From Sediminimonas qiaohouensis DSM 21189 (GTDB lineage Bacteria > Pseudomonadota > Alphaproteobacteria > Rhodobacterales > Rhodobacteraceae), in contig NZ_AUIJ01000003.1 in the NCBI RefSeq assembly GCF_000423645.1, positions 120,203 to 184,202 on the forward strand: a stretch of DNA of 64,000 bases, given 5' to 3'. The position numbers and the translations under genes were made by a program. This document shows positions 36,143-45,933 of this stretch, piece after piece. Every line of letters begins with the position of its first letter. Position 1 is the first letter of the stretch. Under the pieces are notes generated by a model. That model ran no database searches and was not told the DNA's origin. It saw only the letters and a list, made by a program, of their open reading frames with translations.

Positions 36143-38278
36143 TCAGCCGCCACCCAGAATGCTACGCAGCAGCCGCTCGATCCCGCTTTCGGGGCGGGAG
36201 CGCCGGTTTGGGGCGCGCGGGTCTGGCTGCGTGGCGGCATCCGGCTCTTGCATGGGCAGGGGGCGCGGCGCGGCGCCTTCGTGGACGCGGGTCATGACCT
36301 CGTGCCAGATTTCCGCGGGCAGGCCCGATCCGGTGACCCCGGTCAGAGGGGTGTTGTCGTCATACCCCATCCAGACGCCTGCCACGTAATCGGCGGTGAA
36401 GCCGATGAACCACGCATCGCGCGCGGCCTGTGTGGTGCCCGTCTTGCCCGCCACTTGCCAGCCATCAAGCGCCGCGCGGCGCCCGGTGCCTTGGTTGACG
36501 ACACGGTTCATCATCCACGTGAGCTTCTGCGCGGCCTCGCGCCGGATGACGCGCTCACCGATGCCGCCGGTGGCGGTCATGACGGGCTCTTTCTCGCCCA
36601 GCATGGTCAGGTTCTCCAGGCCATAGGGCGTCACGGCGCTACCGCCGTTCAGGATGCCAGCATAGGCGCCCGTCATCTCGATCAGGGTTGATTCGGACGC
36701 GCCAAGCGCCAATGCCGGGCCAAGCGCCAGGTCGGATTCGATCCCGAAATCGGCGGCGACTCGGCGCACTCGGTCCAATCCGACGCCTTGCGCGATCCTG
36801 ACCGCCGGCACGTTGAGCGAGCTGCGCAACGCCTCGGCCAGCGTGACGGTGCCGCGAAACTTGCGGTCGTAGTTTTTCGGTGACCATGGGCCAGAGCCGG
36901 GAACATCGATGGTAAGCGGTTCGTCCTCTACCGTGTCGAGCGGCGAATACCCCAGTTCAAGCGCGGTCGCGTAGACAAAGGGTTTGAACGCCGAGCCGGT
37001 CTGCCGCAGGGCCTGCGTGGCACGGTTGAACGCGCCGATCGCCTTGGTCTGCCGCCCGCCGACCATCGCACGCACGGCGCCATCGGCGGACATCACGACA
37101 ACCGCAGCCTGCGCCTCGGAATCATCGCGCACCTTGTTCTCGAATATCTCGGTCAGGCCATCCTCGGCGGCCTTCTGGATGCGCTGATCAAGGGTGGTGC
37201 GGATGATCACATCTTCGCTGGTGTTGCGGGTAAAGAAATCGGGCCCCGATGACATCACCCAATCGGCAAAGTATCCACCCGCACGCGATTCCGCAGCCTC
37301 GGACAGGGTTGCCGGATTCGCAAGGGCCTGGCGCGCGGCCGAATCCGACAGGTACCCCTGATCGCGCATCAGGCCGATCACCACAGACGCGCGATTGCGC
37401 GAGCGTTCAAGGTTGTTGGTGGGCGCCAACGTCGTCGGCGCGGTTAGCAACCCGGCAAGGATCGCGCTTTCGGCGGGGGTAAGCTGTGCCGCGGACTTGC
37501 CGAAGAACCGCTGCGACGCGGCCTCGGCCCCGTAGGCGCCGCCGCCCATGTAGGCGCGGTTCAGGTAGATCGACAGAATATCGTCCTTGGTATACTTCGC
37601 CTCAAGCGCGAGGGCATAGATGGCCTCCTTCGCCTTGCGCCAGAGCGAGCTTTCGCGGCAATCCGCCTCGTAGGCGGTTTCGCTTTCCCACACATCGGGG
37701 TCGTATTTCACGCCAAGGCACAGCAGTTTCGCGGTCTGTTGCGTGATGGTCGATCCACCGTTGCCCGACAGCGGCCCGCGTCCCTCGCGCAGGTTGATGC
37801 GGATCGCGCCGGCGATTCCGATCGGGTCCAGACCTATATGCCTGTAAAATCGCTTGTCCTCGGTAGCGATGACCGCGTTTTTTAGGTGCGGCGAGACGGT
37901 TTCGGCCGTGACCACGCCGCCGAACTGGTCCCCGCGCCAGGCAAACACCGCGTTTTCCCGGTCCATCAGCGTTACAGAGCCGCTTGCCCGTCCATCAAGC
38001 AGTTGGCCCGCGGGCGGCAGGGTCGCGTAAACATACCCGGTCGCAATGCCGATGATCAGCACGCTGACCAGCGCGATTCGCCAGCCTAACGCCCATGTCA
38101 CGCGCCAGATCAGATGCGCGATCCACAGAAACAGCCGCAGCAGGGGATTGCGCACACGCGCACCGCGCTTTGGGCGGCGCCGGGCGGGGGCCTTGCGGCG
38201 CTTTTGCGGCGCCGGCTTGCGCTTGGAATAGCGTTTATCAGCCACGAGACGCGACTTCTTTCGGCCTGAATCACTCAT
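36143..38278 (-). CDS. Class A penicillin-binding protein (PBP1A family)
   Basis: Bifunctional peptidoglycan synthase, 711 residues. A strongly basic cytoplasmic N-terminus (KRKPAPQKRRKAPARRRPKR) precedes a membrane helix (about 62-85). The GT51 glycosyltransferase domain has ATEDKRFYRHIGLDP and GGSTITQQTAKLLCLG. The transpeptidase domain has SxxK in TGSAFKPF, SxN in SSLNVPAV, and KTGT near the end. The tail is proline- and arginine-rich. Divergent from glnK and convergent with mlaC. Confidence 0.94.
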   Translation of the reverse strand: MSDSGRKKSRLVADKRYSKRKPAPQKRRKAPARRRPKRGARVRNPLLRLFLWIAHLIWRVTWALGWRIALVSVLIIGIATGYVYATLPPAGQLLDGRASGSVTLMDRENAVFAWRGDQFGGVVTAETVSPHLKNAVIATEDKRFYRHIGLDPIGIAGAIRINLREGRGPLSGNGGSTITQQTAKLLCLGVKYDPDVWESETAYEADCRESSLWRKAKEAIYALALEAKYTKDDILSIYLNRAYMGGGAYGAEAASQRFFGKSAAQLTPAESAILAGLLTAPTTLAPTNNLERSRNRASVVIGLMRDQGYLSDSAARQALANPATLSEAAESRAGGYFADWVMSSGPDFFTRNTSEDVIIRTTLDQRIQKAAEDGLTEIFENKVRDDSEAQAAVVVMSADGAVRAMVGGRQTKAIGAFNRATQALRQTGSAFKPFVYATALELGYSPLDTVEDEPLTIDVPGSGPWSPKNYDRKFRGTVTLAEALRSSLNVPAVRIAQGVGLDRVRRVAADFGIESDLALGPALALGASESTLIEMTGAYAGILNGGSAVTPYGLENLTMLGEKEPVMTATGGIGERVIRREAAQKLTWMMNRVVNQGTGRRAALDGWQVAGKTGTTQAARDAWFIGFTADYVAGVWMGYDDNTPLTGVTGSGLPAEIWHEVMTRVHEGAAPRPLPMQEPDAATQPDPRAPNRRSRPESGIERLLRSILGGG

Positions 38279-38539
38279 GTTCTGCTCTGCCCGGGCTTTG
38301 CCTTGTTTGCCGCATCATACGCATTGGCCGACGAAATGTTGACCCTGTGTGAGGATCGCAAGCCATATAAATCATGCACACAAATTACGCAAATCGTCAT
38401 ATTTGGTGAAATTTTGTGCACATATCTGCAATTTTGCGAGTGGGATCCCGATGATTCCCTTTCGTGGCTGGGGAAGAGGCGGCTTTGCTGCAACTGCAAA
38501 CAGGCGGGGCACCTCGCCGCAGACCACAAGGGGATCAAG
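38279..38539. promoter_or_regulatory. AT-richer divergent regulatory gap upstream of glnK
   Basis: About 261 bp between the PBP gene and glnK, clearly richer in A/T than its surroundings from about 38360 to 38440. TGCACACAAATT (38375-38386) and AATTTTGTGCA (38410-38420) form an imperfect inverted repeat reminiscent of NtrC half-sites (TGCAC). I found no convincing -24/-12 sigma-54 promoter. Confidence 0.4.
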
Positions 38540-38878
38540 GTGAAACTAGTCATAGCAACGATCAAGCCGTTCAAGCTCGAGGAGGTTCGCGAAGCGCTGA
38601 CCGACATCGGCGTGCGCGGCATGATGGTGACCGAGATCAAGGGCTTTGGCGCCCAATCCGGCCACACCGAGATTTATCGCGGCGCCGAATATGCCGTGAA
38701 CTTCGTACCCAAGATCAAGCTGGAAATCGCGGTGAACGATGCGATGGCCGACCAGGTTGCCGAAGCGATCATCGCCGCGGCGAAAACCGGCAAGATCGGT
38801 GACGGCAAGATTTTCGTTCTGGATCTTGAGCAGGCGATGCGCGTGCGCACCGGGGAGACGGGCGAAGATGCCCTGTGA
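38540..38878 (+). CDS. glnK: Nitrogen regulatory protein P-II (GlnK type)
   Basis: Exactly the family's 112 residues with a GTG start (GTGAAACTAG), preceded by AAGGGGATCAAG. PII trimers sense ATP/ADP and 2-oxoglutarate and regulate AmtB, glutamine synthetase adenylylation and NtrB. The uridylylation site Tyr51 sits in IYRGAEYAVNFVPK, the T-loop ends are intact, and GDGKIFVLDLEQAMRVRTGE is the C-terminal ATP-contact region. Co-transcribed with amtB 43 bp downstream, the classical glnK-amtB arrangement that lets the protein block the channel under nitrogen excess. Confidence 0.95.
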   Translation: MKLVIATIKPFKLEEVREALTDIGVRGMMVTEIKGFGAQSGHTEIYRGAEYAVNFVPKIKLEIAVNDAMADQVAEAIIAAAKTGKIGDGKIFVLDLEQAMRVRTGETGEDAL

Positions 38879-38921
38879 TCCGCGTGCCCGAGACAGTGAA
38901 CACATTCCCTCGAAAGGAAAG

Positions 38922-40253
38922 ATGCAAATGACACGTACAAAGAAACTTGGGCTGGTTGGCGCATTGACGCTGTTGCCCGGCCTTGCCTCTGCACAGGAGG
39001 CAGCGGTGGCTGTGCCGACCGACTCCGTCTTTATCTTCAACACGCTGCTGTTCCTGATCGGCGGTTTCCTGGTGTTCTGGATGGCGGCCGGTTTTGCCAT
39101 GCTTGAGGCCGGCCTCGTGCGCGCCAAGAACGTGACCATGCAGTTGACCAAGAACATCGCGCTCTTCTCGATCGCGGCCATCATGTACTACGTGATCGGC
39201 TACGTTTTGATGTATCCCGGCGATGGGTGGATGGTGCCGTCGTGGCTGGGCGCGCTTGGCGTTGCGATCCTTGAGCCCGTGGGCGTCACGGCGGCCAACG
39301 CCGATGCGTACGACTATGCCTCGACCGGGTCGGATTACTTCTTCCAGTTGATGTTTGTCGCGACCACCGCCTCGATCGTTTCGGGCACCGTGGCCGAGCG
39401 GATCAAGCTGTGGCCGTTCCTGATCTTCGTGGCGGTTCTGGCGGCGCTGATCTACCCGATTCAGGCAAGCTGGAGCTGGGGCGGCGGTTACCTGTCGGAA
39501 ATCGGGTTTTCGGATTTCGCCGGCTCGACGATCGTGCACTCGGTTGGCGGCTGGGCGGCTCTGACCGGCGCGATCATCCTCGGCCCGCGTATTGGCAAAT
39601 ATAACAAGGACGGCAAGACCGTACCGATCCCGGGCTCGAACCTTGCGCTGGCGACTCTCGGCACGTTCATTTTGTGGCTGGGCTGGTTCGGCTTCAACGG
39701 CGCATCGCAACTGGCGATGGGAAGCGTCGGAGACGCGGCCGATATCAGCCGCATCTTTGCCAACACCAACACCGCCGCGGCGGGCGGCGCGGTTGCCGCG
39801 CTGATCCTGTCGCAGGTCCTGTACAAGAAGCCTGACCTGACGATGGTGCTCAACGGGGCGTTGGCCGGCCTGGTGTCGATCACCGCCGAACCTCTGACGC
39901 CCAGCCTGGGCGCGGCAACCCTGATCGGTGCCGTTGGCGGCGTGATCGTCGTCTTCGCGGTGCCGATGCTCGACAAGCTCAAGATCGACGATGTTGTCGG
40001 CGCGATCCCGGTGCACCTTGTTGCCGGTATCTGGGGCACGCTGGTTGTTCCGGTAACAAATGACGGTGCATCGTTTGGTACGCAGTTGATTTCGATCGTG
40101 ATCGTGGGTGTGTTCGTTGTCGTGACCTCGGCGGTCGTGTGGCTGATCCTCAAGGCCGTGATGGGTATTCGCGTGGACGAGGAAACCGAGATCAACGGTC
40201 TCGATATGGCCGAATTGGGGATGGAGGCTTATCCCGAGTTCGCGAAAGGCTGA
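38922..40253 (+). CDS. amtB: Ammonium transporter AmtB
   Basis: A 443-residue Amt channel. An N-terminal signal-like segment (LGLVGALTLLPGLASAQ) is followed by eleven membrane helices. The pore twin histidines are present in STIVHSVGGWAAL and AIPVHLVAGIWGTL. AFAMLEAGLVRAKN-like GFAMLEAGLVRAKN is the helix 1 signature, and the C-terminal tail (VDEETEINGLDMAELGMEAYPEF) is the part that binds PII. The start follows AAAGGAAAG; a second ATG two codons on is possible. A strong terminator follows. Confidence 0.95.
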   Translation: MQMTRTKKLGLVGALTLLPGLASAQEAAVAVPTDSVFIFNTLLFLIGGFLVFWMAAGFAMLEAGLVRAKNVTMQLTKNIALFSIAAIMYYVIGYVLMYPGDGWMVPSWLGALGVAILEPVGVTAANADAYDYASTGSDYFFQLMFVATTASIVSGTVAERIKLWPFLIFVAVLAALIYPIQASWSWGGGYLSEIGFSDFAGSTIVHSVGGWAALTGAIILGPRIGKYNKDGKTVPIPGSNLALATLGTFILWLGWFGFNGASQLAMGSVGDAADISRIFANTNTAAAGGAVAALILSQVLYKKPDLTMVLNGALAGLVSITAEPLTPSLGAATLIGAVGGVIVVFAVPMLDKLKIDDVVGAIPVHLVAGIWGTLVVPVTNDGASFGTQLISIVIVGVFVVVTSAVVWLILKAVMGIRVDEETEINGLDMAELGMEAYPEFAKG

Positions 40254-40284
40254 TCGTTCCTTCCTGATCAGGCTTACAGACTGG

Positions 40285-40313
40285 CCCGGGCGTGAAAGCG
40301 CCCGGGTTTTTTC
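40285..40313 (+). terminator. Rho-independent terminator of glnK-amtB
   Basis: A perfect 8-bp stem (CCCGGGCG / CGCCCGGG) with TGAAAG loop is followed directly by TTTTTTC, 31 bases after the amtB stop. Confidence 0.9.
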
Positions 40314-40412
40314 GTTGCTGCGCGTGTCCGGACCTTTTACGGCCATCCCTTGGATCCGCGCGGAATTGCGGCTATCACCACGCGGTAGCACACCCGCCCC
40401 ACAGGAGAGACC

Positions 40413-41324
40413 ATGCAACGCCACCCCATGTTCGGGATATTCCTTGCGCTGTTCGGTGCGCTGGTGCTGACGCCGGACACGTTGCTGATGCGTTGGTCGG
40501 ACATGGACGGGTTCCAGATGCTGGGCTGGCGCGGGAGTTTGATGGGCTGTGTCCTGCTGGCCTATTGGGCGGTCATGCGTGGCGGAAGCCGCCGCGCCGA
40601 TCTGCAGGCGTTTGCGTCGGGCGCGGGGCTGACGATCGTGGTGTGCCAGTTTTTCAACGCGACGCTGTTCAGCTTTGGCATCGCCACCGCGCCGGTCTCG
40701 GTGGTGCTGTTCGGGGTGGCGACGGTGCCGGTATTCGCCGCTATTTTCGCGCGCCTCGTGATCGGCGAGGCAACGCACCCGTCGACATGGCTCACCATCG
40801 CGGTGGTTCTTGCAGGGATCGGCGTGGCCGTGTTCGGCGGCAATCACGGGGCGGGGGCGCCCGCGCTGCGCCTCGATACGCTATGGGGTGCGCTGGCGGG
40901 GTTGTCGGTTGCGGCGTCGCTTGCGCTCAACTTCGTGGTGATCCGGGCAAGGCCCACCGTGCCGATCTTGCTCAGCATCGGGTGCGGGGCGCTTTTGGCC
41001 GGGATGATGGGGGTGGTCCTGACCGGCCCCGGGGTGATGACCGATGGCGGTGTTCTGGCCATCGCGGTGACGGGCTTGGTGATCCTGCCCGTCTCCTTCA
41101 TGACGCTGTCGCTGGCATCGCGGTTCACGCACGCCTCGAACGTCAGCCTGCTGTTGCTGCTTGAGACGATCCTTGGCCCGCTATGGGTCTGGATGGGCAC
41201 CGACGAGTCGCCCACGCCCGCGATGGTGTTGGGCGGCGCGGTGGTGGTGGCCGCGCTGGCGATTTACCTGATCTATACCGACAGGCGGCAGGCCCGCGCC
41301 CGCCGCCGTGCCGCGGCTGCCTGA
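40413..41324 (+). CDS. EamA/DMT family transporter
   Basis: A 303-residue drug/metabolite-transporter-superfamily protein with about ten membrane helices in two EamA repeats; the C-terminal tail RRQARARRRAAAA is basic and cytoplasmic. Typical features are PDTLLMRWS in helix 1, FNATLFSFGIATAPVSVVLFGVATVPVFAA, and LLLETILGPLWVWM in repeat two. Substrate unknown (exporters of amino acids or metabolites are common). The start follows ACAGGAGAGACC. Convergent with the rhodanese gene. Confidence 0.9.
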   Translation: MQRHPMFGIFLALFGALVLTPDTLLMRWSDMDGFQMLGWRGSLMGCVLLAYWAVMRGGSRRADLQAFASGAGLTIVVCQFFNATLFSFGIATAPVSVVLFGVATVPVFAAIFARLVIGEATHPSTWLTIAVVLAGIGVAVFGGNHGAGAPALRLDTLWGALAGLSVAASLALNFVVIRARPTVPILLSIGCGALLAGMMGVVLTGPGVMTDGGVLAIAVTGLVILPVSFMTLSLASRFTHASNVSLLLLLETILGPLWVWMGTDESPTPAMVLGGAVVVAALAIYLIYTDRRQARARRRAAAA

Positions 41325-41332
41325 CAAGGCGC

Positions 41333-41710
41333 TCAGGCAGTGACGGCCTGCGGCGCGCCGGTGGCCATGTTGGTGCCGATATAGGGCTGCTTGCGCTCTT
41401 TCCACGCCGCCATTCCGCCGCCCATATGCGACACCCGGTCAAACCCGGCGGCGATGGCGGCGCGCGCGACGCGCTCGGACCGCACACCAGAGCCGCAATG
41501 GAAAACAATCCGCTTGTCGGATTGGCCCGGCAGCTTGTCCGCCCTGAAGAACGACATCGGCATCAAAAGCGCACCCTCGATATGCTCGAACATGTACTCT
41601 TGCGGCGTGCGCACATCGATCAGCACGATGTCGTCCCTGTCGAAGGCGTCTGCCACCTCTTCCACTGTCCATGTTTCCAGAACGGCGTTTTCGACTGTTT
41701 CGGTCTTCAT
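41333..41710 (-). CDS. Rhodanese-like domain protein
   Basis: A 125-residue single rhodanese domain. IVLIDVRTPQEYMFEHIEGA and the active-site loop FHCGSGVRSERV supply the persulfide-carrying cysteine, so it is probably an active sulfurtransferase in the cytoplasm. GGAGACCCCTTT precedes the start at 41710, which overlaps the LysR stop by 4 bp, so it is co-transcribed with that regulator. Confidence 0.92.
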   Translation of the reverse strand: MKTETVENAVLETWTVEEVADAFDRDDIVLIDVRTPQEYMFEHIEGALLMPMSFFRADKLPGQSDKRIVFHCGSGVRSERVARAAIAAGFDRVSHMGGGMAAWKERKQPYIGTNMATGAPQAVTA

Positions 41711-42675
41711 AAAGGGGTCTCCTGCGGTTGGGTGTTTTCCGGCGCGGGGCCGGGGCGGTGCATCGCATGTAGGTTTGCCAATGCCTCTTTGCACCGGGTG
41801 GCCATGAAATCGCTTAGCAATCTGACCTTCAGGTCGCGATGCCGGCGGCTGGGCGACAGGCAGGCCAGGGGCACGGATACCGGCGGCGTGTCGCGGGCAA
41901 CCTCGACCAATGCGCCGCTGGCCAGGTGCGGCGCCACTTCGAACAGGGGTTTCATCACAATGCCAGCCCCCTCAAGCGCCCAGTTTGTCAAAACCTCGCC
42001 ATCGTCGGACTCCAGGGGGCCAGACACCTCGAACGGGCGCGGCCCGTCCGGTGTTCGCAAGGGCCAGCGGAATTCGCGTGCGCCGGGAAACCGCAGCATC
42101 AGGCAATCATGCCCCTGTGCCAGCAGATCGGCACCGTCGCGCGGGATGCCCCGCCGCTCTAGGTACGCAGGCGCGGCACACAGGACACGTGGGCAATCGG
42201 CGATGACCCGCACCTTCAAATCGCTGTCGTCCAGCGGCCCAAGACGAAACGCCATGTCCAGGCCCTCGCCCGTCAGGTCGATCGCGCGGTCCGACAGGCG
42301 CAGACGTATATCAACCTCGGGCCAGTCGGTGCGAAAGGCGGGAATGGCGGGCGCGATGATCCGCCTGCCCAACCCCAACGGCGCCGCGACAAAGACCGTG
42401 CCGCGCGGCGTGCGGCTGGTTTCCATGACGTCGGATTCGGCGTCTTCGATTGCCTCCAGCACCCGGCAGGCCCCATTATAAAACCGCCGCCCGTGCTCTG
42501 TGGGGCTAAGGGCGCGGGTCGTGCGGTTGAACAGGCGCACGCCCAGATACTTCTCAAGCTCCGCAATCCGGGCCGAGGCAACGGCGGGCGAGGTGCGCTG
42601 ATCGCGGGCGGCGGCGCTCATGCTGCCCAGATCGTGCACGCGCACGAACATGCGGATATTGTTGATATAGGCCAC
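41707..42675 (-). CDS. LysR family transcriptional regulator
   Basis: A 322-residue LTTR. The N-terminal winged helix (INNIRMFVRVHDLGSMSAAARDQRTSPAVASARIA) leads to a LysR substrate-binding domain. I take a GTG start at 42675 (VAYINNIRMF) because it begins exactly where homologues begin; ATGs further upstream would read through the intergenic gap. The inducer is unknown. It is divergent from puuD 101 bp away, so puuD is a candidate target, and it overlaps the rhodanese gene. Confidence 0.88.
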   Translation of the reverse strand: MAYINNIRMFVRVHDLGSMSAAARDQRTSPAVASARIAELEKYLGVRLFNRTTRALSPTEHGRRFYNGACRVLEAIEDAESDVMETSRTPRGTVFVAAPLGLGRRIIAPAIPAFRTDWPEVDIRLRLSDRAIDLTGEGLDMAFRLGPLDDSDLKVRVIADCPRVLCAAPAYLERRGIPRDGADLLAQGHDCLMLRFPGAREFRWPLRTPDGPRPFEVSGPLESDDGEVLTNWALEGAGIVMKPLFEVAPHLASGALVEVARDTPPVSVPLACLSPSRRHRDLKVRLLSDFMATRCKEALANLHAMHRPGPAPENTQPQETPL

Positions 42676-42730
42676 TTTCAGGCAATTCTTGAAACTGTTC
42701 TCATGATTTGCAGGATTAACAGACAAGTTG

Positions 42731-42753
42731 TGCCTGCGATAGCCTGTCAGGCA
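42731..42753. promoter_or_regulatory. Inverted repeat in the LysR-puuD gap
   Basis: TGCCTG at 42731-42736 and CAGGCA at 42748-42753 are separated by 11 bases, a size and position fitting a LysR-type operator shortly before puuD. Confidence 0.4.
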
Positions 42754-42776
42754 GGAACCGAGCGAGGGAGAGTGCG

Positions 42777-44003
42777 ATGCTGGACGTGGTGACACTGGGC
42801 GCGTGGCTGGAATTTGCCATACGTTGGCTGCATGTGATCACTGCGATCGCATGGATCGGCTCTTCGTTCTACTTTATCGCGCTGGATCTCGGCCTGCACC
42901 GTGATCGCACCCTGCCTTCGGGCGCCGATGGCGAGGAATGGCAGGTGCACGGCGGCGGGTTTTACCACATCCAGAAATACATGGTCGCGCCGGATAACAT
43001 GCCGGGGGATCTGACCTGGTTCAAATGGGAAAGCTACGCCACATGGCTGTCGGGTGTCGCCCTGTTGGCGGTGGTGTACTACTGGGGCGCCGAGTTTTAC
43101 CTGATCGACCCCGCGGTCATGGATATCTCTGTGCCGGTGGCGATTGGCATCTCGGCAGCGTCTTTGGCGGTGGGGTGGCTGATTTACGACGCGCTGTGCA
43201 AATCGCCGCTCAAGACCAACGCGACGTTTCTGATGGTGGTGCTCTTCGTGGTCCTCGTGGCCATATCCTTTGGGTACGCACAAGTGTTCACGGGGCGGGC
43301 GGCGTTACTGCATGTCGGGGCCGTGACGGCCACGATCATGACGGCCAACGTGTTCCTGGTAATCATCCCCAACCAGAAGGTGGTCGTTGCCGACCTGATT
43401 GCCGGGCGGCGGCCCGACCCGGAATATGGCCGCATCGCCAAGCTGCGCAGCACACACAACAACTACCTGACGCTGCCGGTTATCTTCCTGATGCTGTCCA
43501 ATCACTACCCGCTGTCCTTTGCGACGGACAACAACTGGATCATTGCCAGCCTGGTGTTCCTGATGGGGGTGACGATCCGGCATTTCTTCAACTCTATGCA
43601 TGCCCGCAAGGGGCGGCCGTGGTGGACTTGGGGTCTGAGCGCGCTGATCTTTGCCGCGATCATGTGGCTGAGCACCGCGCCGATGCATGGTGCCGACCCC
43701 GAGAGCGAGGCGATGAATGGCGCCGCCACGCAGTTTGCCAGCGCCGAAGGGTTCGACGAGGTGCAGAACATCGTGCTTGGCCGCTGCTCCATGTGTCACA
43801 CGGCCGAGCCGGGCTGGCCCGGCCTGCACTGGGCGCCCAAGGGGGTACACCTGGACACGCCGGCGCGTATCGCCGGGCAGGCGCGCGCGATATACCTTCA
43901 GGCGGGCCTGAGCCACGCGATGCCGCCGGCGAATCTGTCATGGATGGAAGGGGAAGAGCGCGAGGCGATCATCGCGTGGTATAACTCTGCCACCGGGGGC
44001 TGA
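42777..44003 (+). CDS. puuD: Urate hydroxylase PuuD (membrane protein with cytochrome c domain)
   Basis: A 408-residue inner-membrane urate oxidase that starts the uricolytic route in many proteobacteria. Eight or nine membrane helices fill residues 1-310 with conserved histidines (RWLHVITAIAWIGSSFYF, GGGFYHIQKYMVAP, GRAALLHVGA). The C-terminal periplasmic cytochrome c domain has CSMCH near residue 337 and an axial methionine candidate in AMPPANLSWM. The start follows GAGGGAGAGTGCG. No other uricolytic gene is next to it. Confidence 0.93.
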   Translation: MLDVVTLGAWLEFAIRWLHVITAIAWIGSSFYFIALDLGLHRDRTLPSGADGEEWQVHGGGFYHIQKYMVAPDNMPGDLTWFKWESYATWLSGVALLAVVYYWGAEFYLIDPAVMDISVPVAIGISAASLAVGWLIYDALCKSPLKTNATFLMVVLFVVLVAISFGYAQVFTGRAALLHVGAVTATIMTANVFLVIIPNQKVVVADLIAGRRPDPEYGRIAKLRSTHNNYLTLPVIFLMLSNHYPLSFATDNNWIIASLVFLMGVTIRHFFNSMHARKGRPWWTWGLSALIFAAIMWLSTAPMHGADPESEAMNGAATQFASAEGFDEVQNIVLGRCSMCHTAEPGWPGLHWAPKGVHLDTPARIAGQARAIYLQAGLSHAMPPANLSWMEGEEREAIIAWYNSATGG

Positions 44004-44056
44004 ACGCCGCGCAAACCCTGTGGCAGAATCGCGGGTGACATGCTAGGTTTTGTGGC

Positions 44057-45913
44057 ATGAATACGCACGCCCCCAATATCCGCCCTAACATCCGGCAACT
44101 TGACGATGCGGCGATCAATCGCATCGCCGCCGGCGAGGTGGTCGAGCGCCCCGCCTCGGCGGTCAAGGAGCTGTTGGAAAACGCCATCGACGCGGGCGCG
44201 CGGCGGATCGACGTGGCGATTGCCGAAGGCGGCAAGAGCCTGATCCGTGTGGTCGATGATGGCTGCGGCATTGAGCCCGATCAGCTGCCCTTGGCGCTGT
44301 CGCGCCATGCCACGTCCAAGATCGACGGTGAAAACCTTCTTGATATTCACACCTTCGGGTTTCGCGGCGAGGCATTGCCGAGCCTCGGCGCGGTTGGGCG
44401 GTTGACCATTACCAGCCGCGCACAGGGCTATGACGGAGCACGCATTTCCGTCAGCGGCGGCCAAGTGGGCAGCGTTGCGCCTGCGGCGCTCAATACCGGA
44501 ACGGTCGTCGAGCTGCGCGATTTGTTCCACGCGACGCCCGCGCGCCTGAAATTCCTGCGCAGCGACCGGGCCGAAACGCAGGCGATCTCGGACGTGGTCA
44601 AACGGCTGGCCATGGCCGAGCCGTTCATCAGCTTTGTCCTACGGGACGTGTCCGGCGGCGGCGAAGGGCGCGTCAGCTTTCGCGCGGATGCGGAAACCGG
44701 CGACATGTTCGACGCCCTGCACGGGCGGCTTTCTCGGGTTCTGGGGGCGGAGTTCGCGCAGAACGCCCTTCCCATCGACGCGCAGCGCGAGGGGTTGCAC
44801 CTGACGGGGTATGCCGCGTTGCCGACCTATTCGCGGGGCTCGGCGGTGGCGCAGTTTCTGTTCGTCAACGGCCGCCCCGTGCGCGACAAACTTTTGGTCG
44901 GTGCGTTGCGCGGCGCCTACCACGATTTCCTCAGCCGTGACCGGCACCCGGTGGCGGCGCTGTTTCTCGATTGCGACCCGCAGTTGGTCGACGTCAATGT
45001 GCACCCCGCCAAATCCGAGGTGCGATTCCGCGATCCGGGGCTGGCGCGCGGCCTGATTGTATCGGCGCTGCGTCACGCGCTGGCCGAGGCGGGGCATCGC
45101 GCGTCCTCGACCGTGGCCAGCGCGACGCTGGGTGCGTTCCGCCCCGAGCAGAGCGAAAATGCCGCGCGACCCTACCAAATGAGCACCCCCTCGCCCGGCG
45201 CACGCGCGGCCGCCTATCAGGCGCAGGTCCCTGGGTTTGCCGACCTCGGCGCCGGATACAGCGCCCGGGTCGAGCCGGTTTCCGGCGCGCCCGCAGTGAT
45301 GGACGACGATACCGGCGAAGGGGTGTCCGAGCGCTTGCCACTAGGTGCGGCGCGTGCGCAGGTGCATGAGAACTACATCGTCGCCCAGACAGAGGACGGC
45401 ATGGTCATCGTGGACCAGCACGCAGCGCATGAGCGGCTGGTTTACGAGAAACTCAAGCGGCAACTGGCGGAAAACGGCGTCGCGGCACAAGCGTTGCTGA
45501 TCCCCGAGATCGTCGAGATGTCCGAGGGCGACAGCGCCCGCCTGCTTGAGCGCGCGGACGACCTAGCGCGCCTCGGGCTGGTGATCGAGCCGTTCGGCGG
45601 CGGCGCGGTCGCGGTGCGGGAAACGCCTGCGTTGCTGGGCCAAGTAGATGCACGCGCCATGGTTCTGGATATCGTGGACGAGTTGACGGACGAGGGCGAG
45701 AGCCTGTCGGTGCAATCCCGACTCGAGGCCATCCTGAGCCGCGTCGCATGCCACGGGTCGATCCGGTCAGGACGCCGCATGCGCGCGGAAGAGATGAATG
45801 CCCTCCTGCGCGAAATGGAGGCCACCCCCCATTCGGGGCAGTGCAACCATGGCCGCCCGACATATGTCGAGCTAAAGCTATCCGATATAGAGCGGCTGTT
45901 CGGGCGGACCTGA
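44057..45913 (+). CDS. mutL: DNA mismatch repair endonuclease MutL
   Basis: A 618-residue GHKL ATPase coordinating mismatch repair. N-terminal ATP motifs are [26 protein letters not shown] and [12 protein letters not shown]; a linker of about 100 residues follows. The C-terminal dimerisation domain has [12 protein letters not shown], which fits the DQHA(x)2E(x)4E metal-binding endonuclease motif, so this is the nicking type of MutL used where MutH is absent. Convergent with chrR. Confidence 0.95.
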   Translation: MNTHAPNIRPNIRQLDDAAINRIAAGEVVERPASAVKELLENAIDAGARRIDVAIAEGGKSLIRVVDDGCGIEPDQLPLALSRHATSKIDGENLLDIHTFGFRGEALPSLGAVGRLTITSRAQGYDGARISVSGGQVGSVAPAALNTGTVVELRDLFHATPARLKFLRSDRAETQAISDVVKRLAMAEPFISFVLRDVSGGGEGRVSFRADAETGDMFDALHGRLSRVLGAEFAQNALPIDAQREGLHLTGYAALPTYSRGSAVAQFLFVNGRPVRDKLLVGALRGAYHDFLSRDRHPVAALFLDCDPQLVDVNVHPAKSEVRFRDPGLARGLIVSALRHALAEAGHRASSTVASATLGAFRPEQSENAARPYQMSTPSPGARAAAYQAQVPGFADLGAGYSARVEPVSGAPAVMDDDTGEGVSERLPLGAARAQVHENYIVAQTEDGMVIVDQHAAHERLVYEKLKRQLAENGVAAQALLIPEIVEMSEGDSARLLERADDLARLGLVIEPFGGGAVAVRETPALLGQVDARAMVLDIVDELTDEGESLSVQSRLEAILSRVACHGSIRSGRRMRAEEMNALLREMEATPHSGQCNHGRPTYVELKLSDIERLFGRT

Positions 45914-45933
45914 GCGGCCACGCTCCCCGCCCG

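Noticed and set aside
38461..38510. A GG-N10-GC match as sigma-54 promoter of glnK
   Set aside because: Only the minimal dinucleotides fit; the rest of the TGGCAC/TTGCW consensus is absent.
38769..40847. A 692-codon minus-strand frame across amtB
   Set aside because: Antisense to amtB and EamA, extremely rich in His, Arg and Asp, and crosses the amtB terminator.
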